Shown here: positions 11,619-23,587 of the stretch, piece by piece
Layout: every line of letters begins with the position of its first letter
Position numbering within the stretch: the first letter of the stretch is position 1
NCBI GenBank assembly: GCA_029215795.1
Contig: JARDYH010000002.1
Location: 15,927,001 to 15,991,000 of the forward strand
Direction: 5' to 3'
Origin: Anniella stebbinsi
Taxonomy: Eukaryota; Chordata; Lepidosauria; Squamata; Anniellidae
DNA length: 64,000 bases
Notes under the pieces: model-generated
Databases searched by the model: none
What the model was told of the DNA's origin: nothing
The model's input: only the letters and a program-made list of their open reading frames with translations
Position numbers and translations under genes: made by a program

Positions 11619-11745
11619 TCCTCCTCCTCCTCCTCCTCCTCCTCCTCCTCCTCCTCCTCCTCCTCCTCCTCCAAGTGCTTCCTCCAAGGGAGGTTCAGAG
11701 GATGGCAACACGGAAGAGCAGACACCCGATGCAGCCCTTGGAGCC
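11619..11745 (+). repeat. CTC microsatellite abutting an L2-like fragment
   Basis: A CTC tract (about 11621-11671) is followed by GTGCTTCCTCCAAGGGAGGT and CAGAGGATGGCAACACGG, matching the L2-like block at 28350-28400. The tract appears to have expanded at a CCTCC word inside the LINE fragment. Confidence 0.65.
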
Positions 11746-11992
11746 AAAATGGTTGTGTACCTTGGGTGAGTTTTGAGGATGGACTTGAAAGGAAATAAGG
11801 AAGTTGGTCATGGGAAAGGCATTCTGGGTGATAGTCCCAGCCACAGGGGGCAGCAGCGTCCAGGTTTAGAATCAGCGTGGCACTGATACCAGCTGCTGGG
11901 GAGCAACAAGGGACAATTGCCTGTTGCTATTCAAGCATTGCTTGCAGGCTTCCCATGAGCATCTCGTAGGAAATAGGATGAAGGACTTTTGG

Positions 11993-12310
11993 TAGGGTGA
12001 CCCTATGAAAAGGAAGACGGGGCTCCTGTATCTTTAACAGTTGCATTGAAAGGGGAATTTCAGCAGGTGTCATTTGTATGCATGCAGCACTGGGTGAAGT
12101 TACCTCTTCGTCACCACAGTTAAAGCTGCAGGAGCTATACTAGAGTGACCAGATACAAAAGAGGGCAGAGCTCCTGCAGCTTTAACTGCTGTGATGAGGA
12201 GGGAATTCCACCAAGTGCTGCATGTGTACAAATGACACCAGCAGGTTCCTCTTTCAATACAACTGTTAAAGATACAGGAGCCCTGCCCTCCTTTCCATAT
12301 GGTCACCCTA
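11993..12310 (+). mobile_element. P1 foldback hAT-like element, copy 2
   Basis: Termini TAGGGTGACCCTATGAAAAG and CATATGGTCACCCTA, with long inverted arms and the loop TACTAGAGTGACCAGATAC in the forward orientation. It differs from copies 1 and 3 by a GTATCTTTAACAG variant of the arm shared with copy 7, so the family has at least two subfamilies. No 8-bp duplication remains. Confidence 0.85.
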
Positions 12311-12569
12311 AATATTGCAACCACATACCATCTCCTTTGCAGCTGAGCAAATGGAATTCATGATGTTTGTAGGCTGTGCGCACACCCCTCCCCCCCCCAA
12401 TTCACTTTGGAGGCTGATTTGGAGCTTCCCAATTGGCTCTGATTCAGCTTGGGGCACCTCAGAACAGCCCTGGCCCACTTCGGATTCAGATCCAAATTCG
12501 AGGCAGTTTCCCAGGTGCCCATGAGCACCTAGGAAAGCCAGACGTGAGGCCGACTGGGGGCCCATAGGA

Positions 12570-13215
12570 CTCTCCTACCCTCCTGCTTGACCCCCCCCCC
12601 AACTCACCCTCCGATCCCAGTGAGCTTCAGTCAACTTCCTGATCTGTCCACTCATGCCAGTGTGGCGCTCATCCTCCAGGAGAGCCGCCATCTTTAAGCT
12701 GCTCCAGGAGAGGCTTAATTCAGATGGCACTTTAGGCAATGGAGGGGGGAAGAGGCAATGGACAGTACATTGTTTTTGGAGTACCCTCCACACAACACGT
12801 TGCCCCTTCCCCCGTCGCATGGCTGAAAGTCCCGGCATCCTTCTGGGCTGCTGCATCTCCTCCCTCCCACCTCCCTCAGTCCTCCGGCTATATCCCAGCA
12901 TGCACCACAAGTTCTGCCGGCTGTATCAGAGCAGCCGGGTTTTTTTCTGCTGCTCCGGCGGGCAGACTCTATGACCGAGTGGAATAATACACCGAGGGGG
13001 GGGGGTTTCCCTCCACACGACACTTCAAACAACGGAGTTCAGGATAAACAATGTGCAAGCCCGTTGTTTTTCTCAGTTGTTTAAGTGCCCCAAATAGCAT
13101 ACTGTCAGTTGTGTGTGCGTTGTGTGTTTTCCTCCACACGACACAATAAGCAACACAACTGACGATTGTTTCCCCCCCCCCCGGGTTGATTAACGTGTCG
13201 TCCAAACTAAGGCAG
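12570..13215. repeat. Probable DNA-transposon relic with CCACACGACAC words
   Basis: The motif CTCCACACGACAC or a variant occurs at about 12788, 13010 and 13131, with inverted TGTCGT words near 13195 and CCCCCC runs nearby. The arrangement suggests a degraded inverted-repeat element, but I could not define its ends. Confidence 0.3.
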
Positions 13216-13564
13216 AATCTTTAAGCCGCTGCATGTTTCTTTGTTGCTGAATTGCTACAGCAGACTAACATAGCTACCCTTCTGGAAAGACTGAGGATTT
13301 CACTGTGGCTGCTGCCACTATGGAAATGGATTTGCTCACTGTCACCACCTATGGGAGGAACGGAGTATGTTGCACACTGCTGTTATCCCATATAATGTGA
13401 AGCGACATGGCAAGGTTTATCACACGAGGCTGAAATCCCTCATCCTTACTGGGGCTTTCTGCTTCCGGTTTCATTGTGGATTTACAATGGGCTTCTTTAC
13501 ACAACAGATACGTGATTCAATCTGAAACGTATTGAAAACGCCCTTTCCCAGCAACTTTTTATCT

Positions 13565-13797
13565 GTTTCATTACACAACACCATTTAGTGGCTGAATTAT
13601 AGCGCGCCATCATTTCACACTGCCTTTTTTCTTAATTAACCTTTCTTCTTGCTTCACCGCCAACCTTTTTAAAAGTGGAATAAAGCTCAAAAAGCACAGG
13701 AGATGCTCTGGAGGTTGACGATGTCATATAAAGGACCCGCAAACCTTCATGAGTGACCAAGCATGACCATGCAATAAAAAGCCTCATGTAGAAATGC
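13565..13797. repeat. Unclassified dispersed repeat, family R copy 2
   Basis: Shares TTTCATTACACAACACCATT, GGAGATGCTCTGGAGGTTGA, AAAGGACCCGCAAACCTTCA and GCAATAAAAAGCCTCATGTA with the copies at 2097 and 15820. Confidence 0.6.
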
Positions 13798-14465
13798 TCA
13801 GAAAAGCCATCACGGGCGTTAGATCTAAATTTCATTCACACAAGGAGGTCAGCAACTGTTCCTACAGTGAAACATTCCCATAGGTCTACGTTTGCTGTTT
13901 GTAAATTTGCTGTTTGTAAATTTGCAACTTCCAGTGCTGTTCTTTCTCCCATTCCGGCCTCCCCTCCCAGACCTACTAAGAATTCAGCACAAAAGGGCCT
14001 GGGCTGTGAATGTAATTTGCAAATGACCCTCCACGGCAAGGTCCGTTAGTGTGGATATACTCACCAGTCTAGGACTTAATTAACTGTGACCAAAACACCT
14101 GGAGGATAATTAGACATGCCAGATGTCACCGGTTGGACCATGACAGTTCAGGATGGTCGTGTGTGTGTGTGTGTGTTTAAATCCATGAGTCAGGATCATA
14201 ATCTCCAGCCAACCAAATGTAAAGAAGCTATCCCAACCATTCCTCATATGCAATGGCTTAATTCATTTAATTTAACTATATTGAACATTTCATATTTATT
14301 TCAGAGATAATACTTGGATGAAGTGGGCACAGCAAATGTTAGGTATGAGATTGCAATTAAGGCTGATCAGTCCTTTTGTTTCATTTTAGGGTTTCACCTG
14401 ATGGGGGGGCTCATTTGGGGAGAAAACGCTGAAACAAGCCCCCTCCCGCCAGCACAAATGGTCTC
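13798..14465. other. No gene seen; GT microsatellite
   Basis: A GT tract lies at about 14157-14176. Two TTGCTGTTTGTAAATT units stand in tandem at 13890-13925. Nothing else is recognised. Confidence 0.5.
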
Positions 14466-14745
14466 CTAATAACATAAGGAAGAGCCACAGTAGATCAGGC
14501 CAAGGGTCCATCTAGTCCAGCACTCTGTTTACACAGCGGCCAACCAGCTGCCCATGGAGATCCAGAAAGGAGGACATGAGTGCAACAACACCCTCCGGCC
14601 ATGTTCCCCAACAACTGGTGTACATAGGCACACTGCCTCTAATACTGGAGGTAGCATAGTGCCATCAGGACTAGTGGCTATTGATAGCCTTCTCCTCCTG
14701 GAATTTGTCCAGTCCCCTTTTAAAGCCATCCAAAGTGGTGGCTAT
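14466..14745 (-). mobile_element. CR1-type LINE 3' end
   Basis: Carries the squamate CR1-type blocks in reverse orientation: GGGTCCATCTAGTCCAGCAC, ACCCTCCGGCCATGTTCCCC, AACTGGTGTACATAGGC, and CCTTTTAAAGCCATCCAAAG. Related copies lie at 18981, 29028 and 48493. Confidence 0.8.
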
Positions 14746-15362
14746 CAGAAAGGGGAAAGCTGTGGGTTTGCCATGGGCAGAGTCGTTTTTTACAAGCCCT
14801 TATGCAACAGAGTAACCCCTTCCAACTTTGGGCCCTTCTCCTTTAAGTTAAAATAGGTCTCGTTCACCATGACAATTCCACACACACACACCCCTTGCCA
14901 ATGAAAAACATTGTACTCCACAATGTTTTTTTTCTTTTCTTTTTTTCGAGGGGGGGGTTTACTTCACTGGTTGCTTTTTATAATGTATTGATGCAACAAA
15001 ACAGCAAAGTGACTTGTCGAACCTTCAAGACAAACACATAATCCCTCCCTCAGCCCATTCCCAGTTGCCTCAACATTTCTGGAAAAGGTACGTCTCTAGG
15101 TCCAAGTAAGAACGCAATCCCATGCATGTTAAAACAGGAAATAAATTCCTACAACAAATCAATATTCCACAGCCAGCCCATTTTTGCCTTGCTTCATCAT
15201 CAGCCAGTTAGTAGTAAAATATAAGAATTATACACGTAGGTAAGTTTATAACTAAGTAAAAGTAGTGTCGCCCTTTCCATCATAGGGTGATTTTTCTATC
15301 TTTTTCTAGTGAGGCTATAAATTATGATTATTTTCAATTATGGTGGCTTAAATTGATTAAGC
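14746..15362. other. No recognised feature
   Basis: Noncoding; an AC run (14880-14892) and a T/G-rich run (14926-14959) are the only simple features. Confidence 0.45.
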
Positions 15363-15682
15363 TAGGCTGACCACATGAAAAGGAGGACAAGGCTCATGTA
15401 ACTTTAACAGTTGTAGAGAAAACAGAATTTCAGCCGGTGTCATTCGTATGCAATTAGTTCCTGGTGAAAATCCCTCTTCATCACAACAGTTAAAGTTGCA
15501 GGCACTATACTAGAGTGACCAGATACAAAAGAAGGCAGGGCCCCTGCAACTTTAACTGTTGTGATGAAGAGGGAATTTCACCAGGGACTAATTGCATACA
15601 AATGACACTGGCTGAAATCCCCTTTTCTCTACAACAGTTAAAGTTACATGAGCCCTGACCTCCTTTTCATATGGTCAGCCTA
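15363..15682 (+). mobile_element. P1 foldback hAT-like element, copy 3
   Basis: Termini TAGGCTGACCACATGAAAAG and ATATGGTCAGCCTA, near-complete inverted arms and the forward loop. The flanks GATTAAGC (15355-15362) and AGTTAAGC (15682-15689) look like a decayed 8-bp duplication, matching at six of eight positions. Confidence 0.85.
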
Positions 15683-15819
15683 GTTAAGCACTTTGAACCC
15701 CCAGTGATTTCAGTACTGGGGCTGCTGCTTCTAGAGTCTTTGCAGGATTAAGATCAGCTCCTTTATACTGGCAGGCAGGTCTTTTATTCTGGGATTTAAT
15801 TTGTCTGCAAGTTCTATAG

Positions 15820-16042
15820 GTTTCATTATACAGCCACTAGATGGCACAACTCAGTCATTACACACTGCTGATATATCAGTTTACCGCTCCTTGCTGCATT
15901 GTCTCCAATCTTTTAAAAGTGGGATAAAGGACATAATGTGCGGGAGATGCCCTGGAGGTTGACAACATAGTGTAAAGGACTTGCAAACTTCTATGAGTGA
16001 CCAGTTGCATTCGTGCAATAAAAGCTTCTTGTAGAAATGCTC
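15820..16042. repeat. Unclassified dispersed repeat, family R copy 3
   Basis: Contains TTTCATTATACAGCCACTAG, GGAGATGCCCTGGAGGTTGA, AAAGGACTTGCAAACTTCTA and GTGCAATAAAAGCTTCTTGT in the same order as the other two copies. It is the least degraded of the three and starts only 138 bp after P1 copy 3. Confidence 0.6.
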
Positions 16043-18224
16043 TTTGCCACCTGCAAAAAAAATTCCTACTTACCTGATTGCCACCAATCAGTCTCCCCAG
16101 GTACTTTCCTCCTTATCTGATCCTAGAACTGAATTCAGGGAGAACGAATACTCTTCGATTGGAACTGCTACAGGCAAGTAAGCCAGGGACCCCTTTTTGC
16201 TCTAAAAATCAGACCTCCCACTCCATGCTGTATATGTGATTGGGGCAGACCTGAGTTGTATTGAAACAAACTGATCTGCTTCCATTACCTTTCAGTAATC
16301 AAATGTTGTCCAAATTATGGGCATGCATTTAAACATCTCTTTAAAAAGAGGGAGAGAGAGAAAGAGAGAGAGAGAGAATATACAATAAATATTTCAAAAT
16401 GATTCTCCTATCCACTGGAATTTGTGGTTTTTAAACAGGTTTTTTTTTTAAAAAAGTTGTTTTTGACTAGTAAGTTGTATTGTGACACATCTGTATGGGA
16501 GGATATGACTCACATTATTGCTTTTAATTAAGGGGGGCAGATTAAGTTTAGCCATGTCTAAGAGAAGAGTTCTTTTCCACTACAGGGGGTTTGTTACATG
16601 TTTTATTTCTGACATAGGGCTTCTCCCCCACCACATTGCCCCACCCCAAGACACAGCAAAACTGGTCATAATGTATATATTCATTCTAGGTTTTTTTGCT
16701 CATAAGAAAGTTAATTTAGCACTGGGGGAGTGCAAATAGCATACAAAGATATCTGTAGGAGGGCATCTTGTCAAGAGCCTTTAGATAATTGTATGAATCT
16801 TTTCACAGCCATCAAGGAAAAAGAGAATTTGGTCTAAGGGGCATTAACTTAAATAGGGACTATTAAGCCAAGTGCTGTAGGAGTTCTCACAGGTTTGGTA
16901 GCTTAAAAAGAGCCTTCTGCAGATGCTAAGCACACCCATTGCAGTAAACTATGGACTGCTTGTTGTTTTCGCAAATAGCGGGCTCCCCCACCCTCACCGT
17001 GAAAGTGCTGACATCATCCCCAGTGCCAAAGAAAAAGGCCTTTGTGTAAACCGATTGTACAAAAATATGTCTACGTGATGCTGAACTCAGCAGCTCAACC
17101 GGCGGTGCTCCAGCTGGCTCCAGGAGACTGGAAACCTCTGCCTTGCCTTTCATGTGGCTGACTATGGAGCATTCTTGTGAGGCAGCCAACTTGACTGCAC
17201 AGGGTAAACCCTGGTGGTACCCGCAAGCGGAGATCAAGGACATTGTAAAAATTATATGGCAAGACATGAACACACATGCATGGGAAATCCAGCAGACGTT
17301 CTTCGATAAGGCTGCATGCAGCGTTTCCATACAACGCTGTGTTGTTCTAAACGTTCAGATTGGAATCGACGCAAGGGATCCGTAGATAGGGTGCTTTTGT
17401 GTTGCTTACAGATGAGGCTAATTGTTTAGGCCACAGCTCATCATGTGGTAAAACTGTTTCTGGACTATATCACTTCAGACTCCCGGAGGGTGACTGTCTG
17501 ATTACTGAATGGCCTTCATTATAAACACTGTCCCACATCTCGAAAACTAGATGCCAGGGAGAACACGCCTAGCCTAGCTTTCTCTCCATCATATGGGCTT
17601 TCTGTGCATTTTCCTTCTTTCTTTTTTGGTGCGGGAAACATTCAAAACATGGAGTTCCTCGACGTGCGGTCTGAAGTGGTAGATTCCATCTTACCACACA
17701 ATGAGCTGTCTGTCTAGACCAGGTCTTAGCCTCAGGATTTGAAGCTTGGAAATTCTTCCACTGTGTTGTTGGCTTGAGCCTGTCTTCTTTCCATTGTTTC
17801 ACCCATTAGAAGAGAAGTTCTTCAACCTCTGCATCATGAAAAAATTGGCCCTGGTCCCTCCACCCAGTAACTCCAGGCTGCTCTTGAAATCACAGGAGTA
17901 GAAAAGTTTATGTCACCCTGGCAGCCCATAGAACAGGCCATGTTGCAACGACCAATGGAGATGCACAAGATGTGCGGGTGAAAGAGTTCAGGAAGGGGCC
18001 TGTGACTTTCCTAACAATTGTCCGTGCTTCCCTAGGGAGGCCCCTTTTGAGGCTTGGAAACAATACAACCAGATGGAAATGTACCGTGCAGGCAACCTCC
18101 ACCTTTGCTTATCTCAATCAAAGCCCACCTGCTTCCCATCGTCTGTATAATCCACCCCAAATCCTCTTGGCCTTCCTGAAGCTATTTTCTCCATGCGATT
18201 CTGTCTTCACTCATTGGTTTATTT
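16043..18224. other. No gene seen; GA microsatellite
   Basis: A GA tract lies at about 16349-16377. The stretch has no recognised repeat end or exon-like reading frame. Confidence 0.5.
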
Positions 18225-18430
18225 ACAGTGGTTGCAACTTACAAATAAATAGTCATAAATTGCATTTCTCCACATCCGTAGATAATGCCTGACAATCTGG
18301 AGTCAGTTAGTGCCTGAACCCAAATAAATAAATTAAAAACTAGCGTCAATTTATCATTGCCTGCTTTACTAATACATTACACAAGATAATTAAATATTCT
18401 GTAATTAAGTGGAACAGTCACAAGCTCTGG
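18225..18430. other. AT-rich candidate conserved noncoding segment
   Basis: A repeat-free stretch dense in AATTA/TAAT words (for example TAATTAAATATTCTGTAATT) and AATAAAT. It is flagged only because it lies downstream of a developmental regulator and has no transposon signature. Confidence 0.25.
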
Positions 18431-18980
18431 GTGAAGTGAAGATTGTATCGTCAGGACATGTCCTCACTGGTCTATTCCCCCCCCCCCCCCGAAATAACAA
18501 AGGTTTCATTTTTTTTAATTGTCTGCTTGTTTGTAAGCCACCTGCAGCTCAAGGAGGGGTGCAGTAAATATTTTCTAAATATTAACGTTGTGCTTGTCCT
18601 TCTTTGCCCCAGGATGCTCCTGTGATGCTCACTGTGTGTGTTCTGTACCCACGGACAAGGAAGATTACAGGCATGACTTGCAAAGATGTATTCAGTAGAA
18701 TCAAGTAGAGCATATTTTCCTGAACTGTACCACTTTGGGCTCCTTGGGGGCTTGCATATTTGAGTGCTCCCCCATAACAACAACAACATACAACTAGCAT
18801 CAGGGAGAAATGGCTAGTCTATCTTGGCATGCTATTTATTATTATTTTTTTACATGCAGGGAAGGGGTGATGTCATTTTTAAATGGGGGAGCATTCAAAC
18901 ATAATCTCCTTTTTGACCAATACCTCCTGGGGAAAGTTTTACAAATTGGGCCAAAGTGCAAGCAAGTTTGTTGAAGTGCA

Positions 18981-19168
18981 ACATAAGAACATAAGAAGAG
19001 CCATGCTGGATCAGACCAAGGGTCCATCTAGTCCAGCTTGGAACTCACAAGCAGGACACGGGTGCAACAGCACTCTCCCACCCATGTTCCCCAGCAACTG
19101 GTGTATATAGGCTGACTGCCTCTGATACTGGAGCTAGCACATAGCCATCAGGAGTAGTAGCCATTGAT
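18981..19168 (-). mobile_element. CR1-type LINE 3' end fragment
   Basis: AACATAAGAAGAGCCATGCT, GGATCAGACCAAGGGTCCAT and the ATGTTCCCCAGCAACTGGTG block identify the family. It stops abruptly after AGCCATTGAT, where a P1 half-element begins. Confidence 0.8.
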
Positions 19169-19232
19169 CCCCTTTTCTATACAACTGTTAAAGATACAGG
19201 AGCCCTGTCCTCCTTTCCATATGGTCACCCTA
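19169..19232. mobile_element. P1 terminal fragment
   Basis: Only the right ~64 bp of a P1 element remain, from CCCCTTTTCTATACAACTG to CATATGGTCACCCTA. It is joined directly to the CR1 fragment on its left. Confidence 0.75.
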
Positions 19233-19589
19233 AACTGCAGCTCCCATTCCACATTGCAGGTAACCAACTGGCCAAAACTGTCTGGTCAGAGCAGCCTAAA
19301 ACATCCCGCTGTTCTTCCTTTGAATTCAAGCTAATGTAGGTAGGGTTCCTAGCTTGTCTCCAATCCATTCACTAGGCCATCACACCTCGGCCTACTCAGT
19401 TTCTGCAAGGTTGCCATAACACATGCACGAAGACCATGCCCTGGAGCCATGTTTAAGGCCTGGCACAATCCAGTGTTCTTACTTTTAGTTGTTCATTTCA
19501 ATACTTGAGCTGATATCATGTGGACATTTTGTTTCATGATGGATTCAGTCTTGCTTTAGCTCTGTACTCCCTCATATTCTGTTTTATTA
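19233..19589. other. No recognised feature
   Basis: Noncoding, no clear repeat ends. Confidence 0.4.
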
Positions 19590-19705
19590 TACTTTTAATA
19601 ACTTTTAATTATACTTTTTTATCGTGTTTATTTGTGGATCTTGAACCCAAACAGCTTTGGTTATTGGGCAGTATAGAAATGTCGTAATAAATAAATATAT
19701 AAATC
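19590..19705 (+). repeat. L2-like LINE 3' tail
   Basis: AGCTTTGGTTATTGGGCAGT followed by ATAGAAATG and AATAAATA units is the standard L2-like 3' terminus in reptile genomes. Confidence 0.7.
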
Positions 19706-20506
19706 TATACATCTAGAGGTCTTGGATGATGTACAGCCCTGTCCACATCCATCTAATTAAAGGGAACTCCAATAAGCATCTCAATGCAGATCTGCTGCAC
19801 ACCTGTGTGCACATCTGTATGGGCCATGCGTATCATTCTCCCTCCCTTGTTGGATCAGGGCCAAGGTCTTTACTTCTTTCCCAAAGGACAAGAAGTAGAG
19901 TAGTTTATGCTATCCAAAACATGATTTCTAACGGTGTGTCCGGTTTGAGAGAAAGTACAAAAATTCCAATCTTATTTGCAGACTATTAAATTCAGAAACA
20001 CTTCACATAATTTGGTAATTTTGTTTGAGTGGTGAGTGCATGTTTGGTGGGGGGAGGAACCGTTTCGTGAATTGTACATCCACCGACCTTGGGAGGCCAA
20101 TGTGTCACATCCAATTAGAAGCAAACCTCAGTTGGACTTGCAGAGCTGAACTTGTTGGGAAGATCTGTCCCAGTTCCAGCCTTCGCAGCTCGGGGCATCT
20201 CTGCTTTTAGTCAAACCACGTAATGGCTGCCAAAGTCAGCCAGTGTTATTTCCCATAGGCTTTAAGGAAATTTAGATTTGTGGATGCAAGGAAAGGAAGG
20301 AAAACCTGCTCAAGGTTCAGCTGTAATGTTGGGGTGGAATTGGCTTTGGCTGACATGGGCATGCCTCAAGGGGACTGGCGGAGACGGAGCCCTCAGCTCT
20401 TACTCTGTCTGTACTAGAAAGTTGTGGACAATCCTCCCATCATTTTCCCTTAATCTGCTTGCATGCTTGCCCAACAGATCCAGGGTTGAGAAGACAGTGT
20501 AACGCA
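19706..20506. other. No recognised feature
   Basis: Reading frames here are short, unsupported and lack splice-site context. No repeat was recognised. Confidence 0.4.
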
Positions 20507-20625
20507 GCCCTCCCCAACCTGACACCCTCCAGATGTGTTGGGACTACAACTTCCATGTTTGCTGGGAGATGCTGGCAATTGTAGTCCAACACCTCCAGAG
20601 GCCACCAGGTTGGGGGACTCCTGAT
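20507..20625. repeat. Palindromic family C copy 3
   Basis: The arms CCTCCCCAACCTGACACCCT and GCCACCAGGTTGGGGGA, with GGGACTACAACTTCC and AATTGTAGTCCAACACCTCC inside, give a well-preserved palindrome. Confidence 0.8.
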
Positions 20626-20932
20626 CTAACCCAAACCAGTCTTCTGATTTCCTACCAAGATAATATTTAGCAGAATAGTCGGTGATTTCTGAAGCATTCA
20701 GAGAGTGTTGAATTAAGGACGGGCGCAAATCTCAGTTTTGCTTTCTCCTGCCATTCCAGTTTTTTAAATCCCAAATTCTTTCCATCCTACATATGAAGTT
20801 GTTTGTGAATTCTGGTAAATTTTAATGAAAAAAATTAACTGAAGTGATATTAGCAGCCATCCCTATGTTGAATCCATGCAGTAACTTGAATGGCTTCATA
20901 CCAAAGCGCTAGGCTTACAGTAACAAATCCAA

Positions 20933-21125
20933 TGGAGGCTGTTGGCTCCAATATCAGTGGGGTAGTGAATCTGTTCCGGGTTTCAGTCAGAACCACTCAG
21001 AACTCTAAAGGAGCTATCCAAGGTGCGTCACACACCTTGGACAGCTCCTCTAGAGTTCTGAGTGGCTCTGATTGAAACCCGGAATGGATTCACTACCTCA
21101 CTGATATTGGGGCCAACAGCCTCCA
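20933..21125. repeat. 193-bp near-perfect palindrome
   Basis: Arm 1 starts TGGAGGCTGTTGGCTCCAAT and arm 2 ends with its inverted complement at 21125. The arms (about 90 bp) match with few mismatches and close around GCGTCACAC near 21025. The two arms are not A- or T-rich and no flanking duplication is obvious. It may be a MITE family with one copy here; part of the arm (CAGTGGTGTAGTGGAGTC) recurs weakly at 21210-21230. Confidence 0.8.
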
Positions 21126-21384
21126 CTGAGCAAATTTTAAAATTTTCTAGGGTAGCCAGTTTCATAGGAAGGCAGGGCTCCTGTGACGTTAGCAATGTGT
21201 TTGAACCTGTATCAGTGGTGTAGTGGAGTCTGGATAAGAAGGAGCTATTTTTATTGGGCAGCACGTTTTGATTTGCAGGCACACTGACATCATCTCCCCC
21301 CCACCCCCAGGATTTCCTGTTCCCTCTGAGCTTAGCTATAATCCTCACAGTAGCTGTGAGGAAATGAATTTTCCCAGAAACAAT

Positions 21385-21761
21385 GGGCCAGTTCACATGA
21401 TCCCCAGTGCCTATTCTGGCTTAAAGAAGCCACGGTGGGTTCCAGCGTTTGTCAATGGCCACTGTGAATATTCAAGCTGTGGCGGGCAGTCACTCTGGCT
21501 TAGCATGACGTTCAAACCCAGGCGAGGTGGCTTGTTGCCATGCCTAAGAATCCATCCCTGAACCCTACTGCAGCACATGGGTTCTGGGTAGCTTGTTTCC
21601 CACAGCAACAAGCCACCTTTCCCAGGTTCATACATCACGATAAGCCACAGCCCCCACAACCCACCACAGCTTGAATATTCACAGTGGCGGCTGGGGCATG
21701 CTACACTCCAACGTGGCTTATTTAACCCACGGTAGGCGCCGGTGATCATGCAAACCAGATC
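21385..21761. mobile_element. Imperfect inverted-repeat DNA transposon, 377 bp
   Basis: The ends GGGCCAGTTCACATGATC and GATCATGCAAACCAGATC are imperfect inverted repeats. Internal arms also pair: GAATATTCAAGCTGTGG against CCACAGCTTGAATATTC, and GGTGGCTTGTTG against CAACAAGCCACC. Noncoding. Confidence 0.7.
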
Positions 21762-23587
21762 AATGTATTGTTCCCTGTTGTAATGCAAAGCATGTCGGGG
21801 TGGCTTGGTCCTGAATGGGCAATTAAGACCTACGAGCTCTATGAAAGACCAGCTGCTGGTGGAGAGGCAGACTGCTAGGACTGGGGTGCTGATCTGGATC
21901 ATCGGAGCTGCCTGTATTTGTGGACTCTTCTTGGGGTGGGGACGTGGCCAGGAGTGCTGTCACTTCAGTATTTACCCCTGCACCACTTTTTTTACACAAA
22001 CATCAAAGGAGCCCCCCCTTCCCTTTCCCCCCATGCATCTGGTTGCTCTGTCGCTCTTCCTTGCTGGATCCTGTGATGAAGACCAGAAGTTGGCATTCTC
22101 CTTTGGTCTCGCTGCAACCCCCCCCCCCACACACACACTTATTGTTTTCCCTAAGTACCCCGGGAAAATGAAGTTGCCGTTTTTCGTCATTTGCTATTCT
22201 GAGCTGCCGATTACCTAAAATGCCATTACTCTGGGAACTACCGCTAGCTCAAGACGCCCGACGATTGGGCCATCTGTTATTCCCTCTCCCCTTTGCAAGG
22301 CTCCTTCTCAAGCCAGCGGCCACTTTTTTTTCTGCTGCCTTTTCCATATAGATCCCATTGAGCCCGTGCAGATTCCGTTGTGCAAAATTTCAAGTCAAGG
22401 GCCGGTCCTCAAGGCGCGCTGTCGCTGTCCCTCGTCTTTCACTTCCTGAGATTTCGTTAAGAATTCGCACCTGTGTAATCTCCGAATCTGAGGCTGTACT
22501 CAACACTGGCGCTCTCTTTTTTCCCCCTCCGTTCCCCCTTTTTTTGTTTTCCAGGGGGCTCATTGAACTCCTCAAAGTTTAACTGCAAACTTTGGGTGGC
22601 TGGATTTCAAGGCTTAACACATTTCTTTCTTAAAACATATGCAGTTTCTTCCAGCCTGTACACAGATGCCAGAGGAGAAAAAAATTAACCCACTCCAGTT
22701 TCTAATTTCCTTGGAAGCCTGTTTTCTAGTAATCAACGGATCTCTTTCACATCTGTTTTGCTGGGATGTTGAAAAAAATAATAATAACATGACTAGATAT
22801 TTTCCAGCTCATCAGTATCCAAGTCTTCCTTTGTCATGGGACTGCAGGGAAGGAGCTGCAGCCAGGACGGCTGGGTCCAACAGTCTGGGAGATTCATTCT
22901 GGCCTGGTGAGAAACCAATAAGGCCGTGCAGACAAGGCCCAGAGCTCTTTGCATGGCAACCCTGCCTTAGAGGTCACATGACTCTCCAACCTCACTGCTG
23001 TCCTCAGGGAAGAGCAGGAGGTGGATTCTGCTCCACGGATGGACCAGTGGCTAAATGTGGGAGTGGCCAAGAAGCCTCAGGAGGGTTGGCCCTCTATCAA
23101 GTGGTGCTGCTTCAACATCATCCGTTTGGCTTTCAAATACTCCTTTGAACTGCATTTGTAATCCATTTCATGACTTCGCTGCACAATTTGCATGCATGAT
23201 TCATCTCCGTCACATAAGACAATGAATTTGCACACATGGGTCTGATCACAATTACTCACATGTACACAGTTCATTGACAGATCAGAGGTGCTATTATTAT
23301 GATTATTATGATGTAATATTAATAACAATAATAATAATAATAATACAAGAGAACATTCACACAATTCTGGTTGCACAGTCCAGTTTTGTCAGCTTTCGAA
23401 GTGAATATGAACTGATTCTCCTATTTGTTTCAGCTCTCCAGTGGATAATTGAGGGACAGCAATGTCCAGGTCCCAGTGTCCCCCATTCCGGCTGAGCCTA
23501 GCATGCCAGGCAGCTGTCTCTGTTGGTTGCCATTAAATCCAGCTCTGTTTGCTGTGGGGCATTTTTTGTTTGTTTTGTTTTTGTGCA
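21762..23587. other. No gene seen
   Basis: Short unsupported reading frames only. An ATT/AAT-rich patch lies at 23292-23345. The 22220-22620 part looks single-copy. Confidence 0.45.

Noticed and set aside
19726..19989. A reading frame with cysteine-histidine pattern
   Set aside because: It has no domain match, no splice sites and no repeat in the window; the length is expected by chance.
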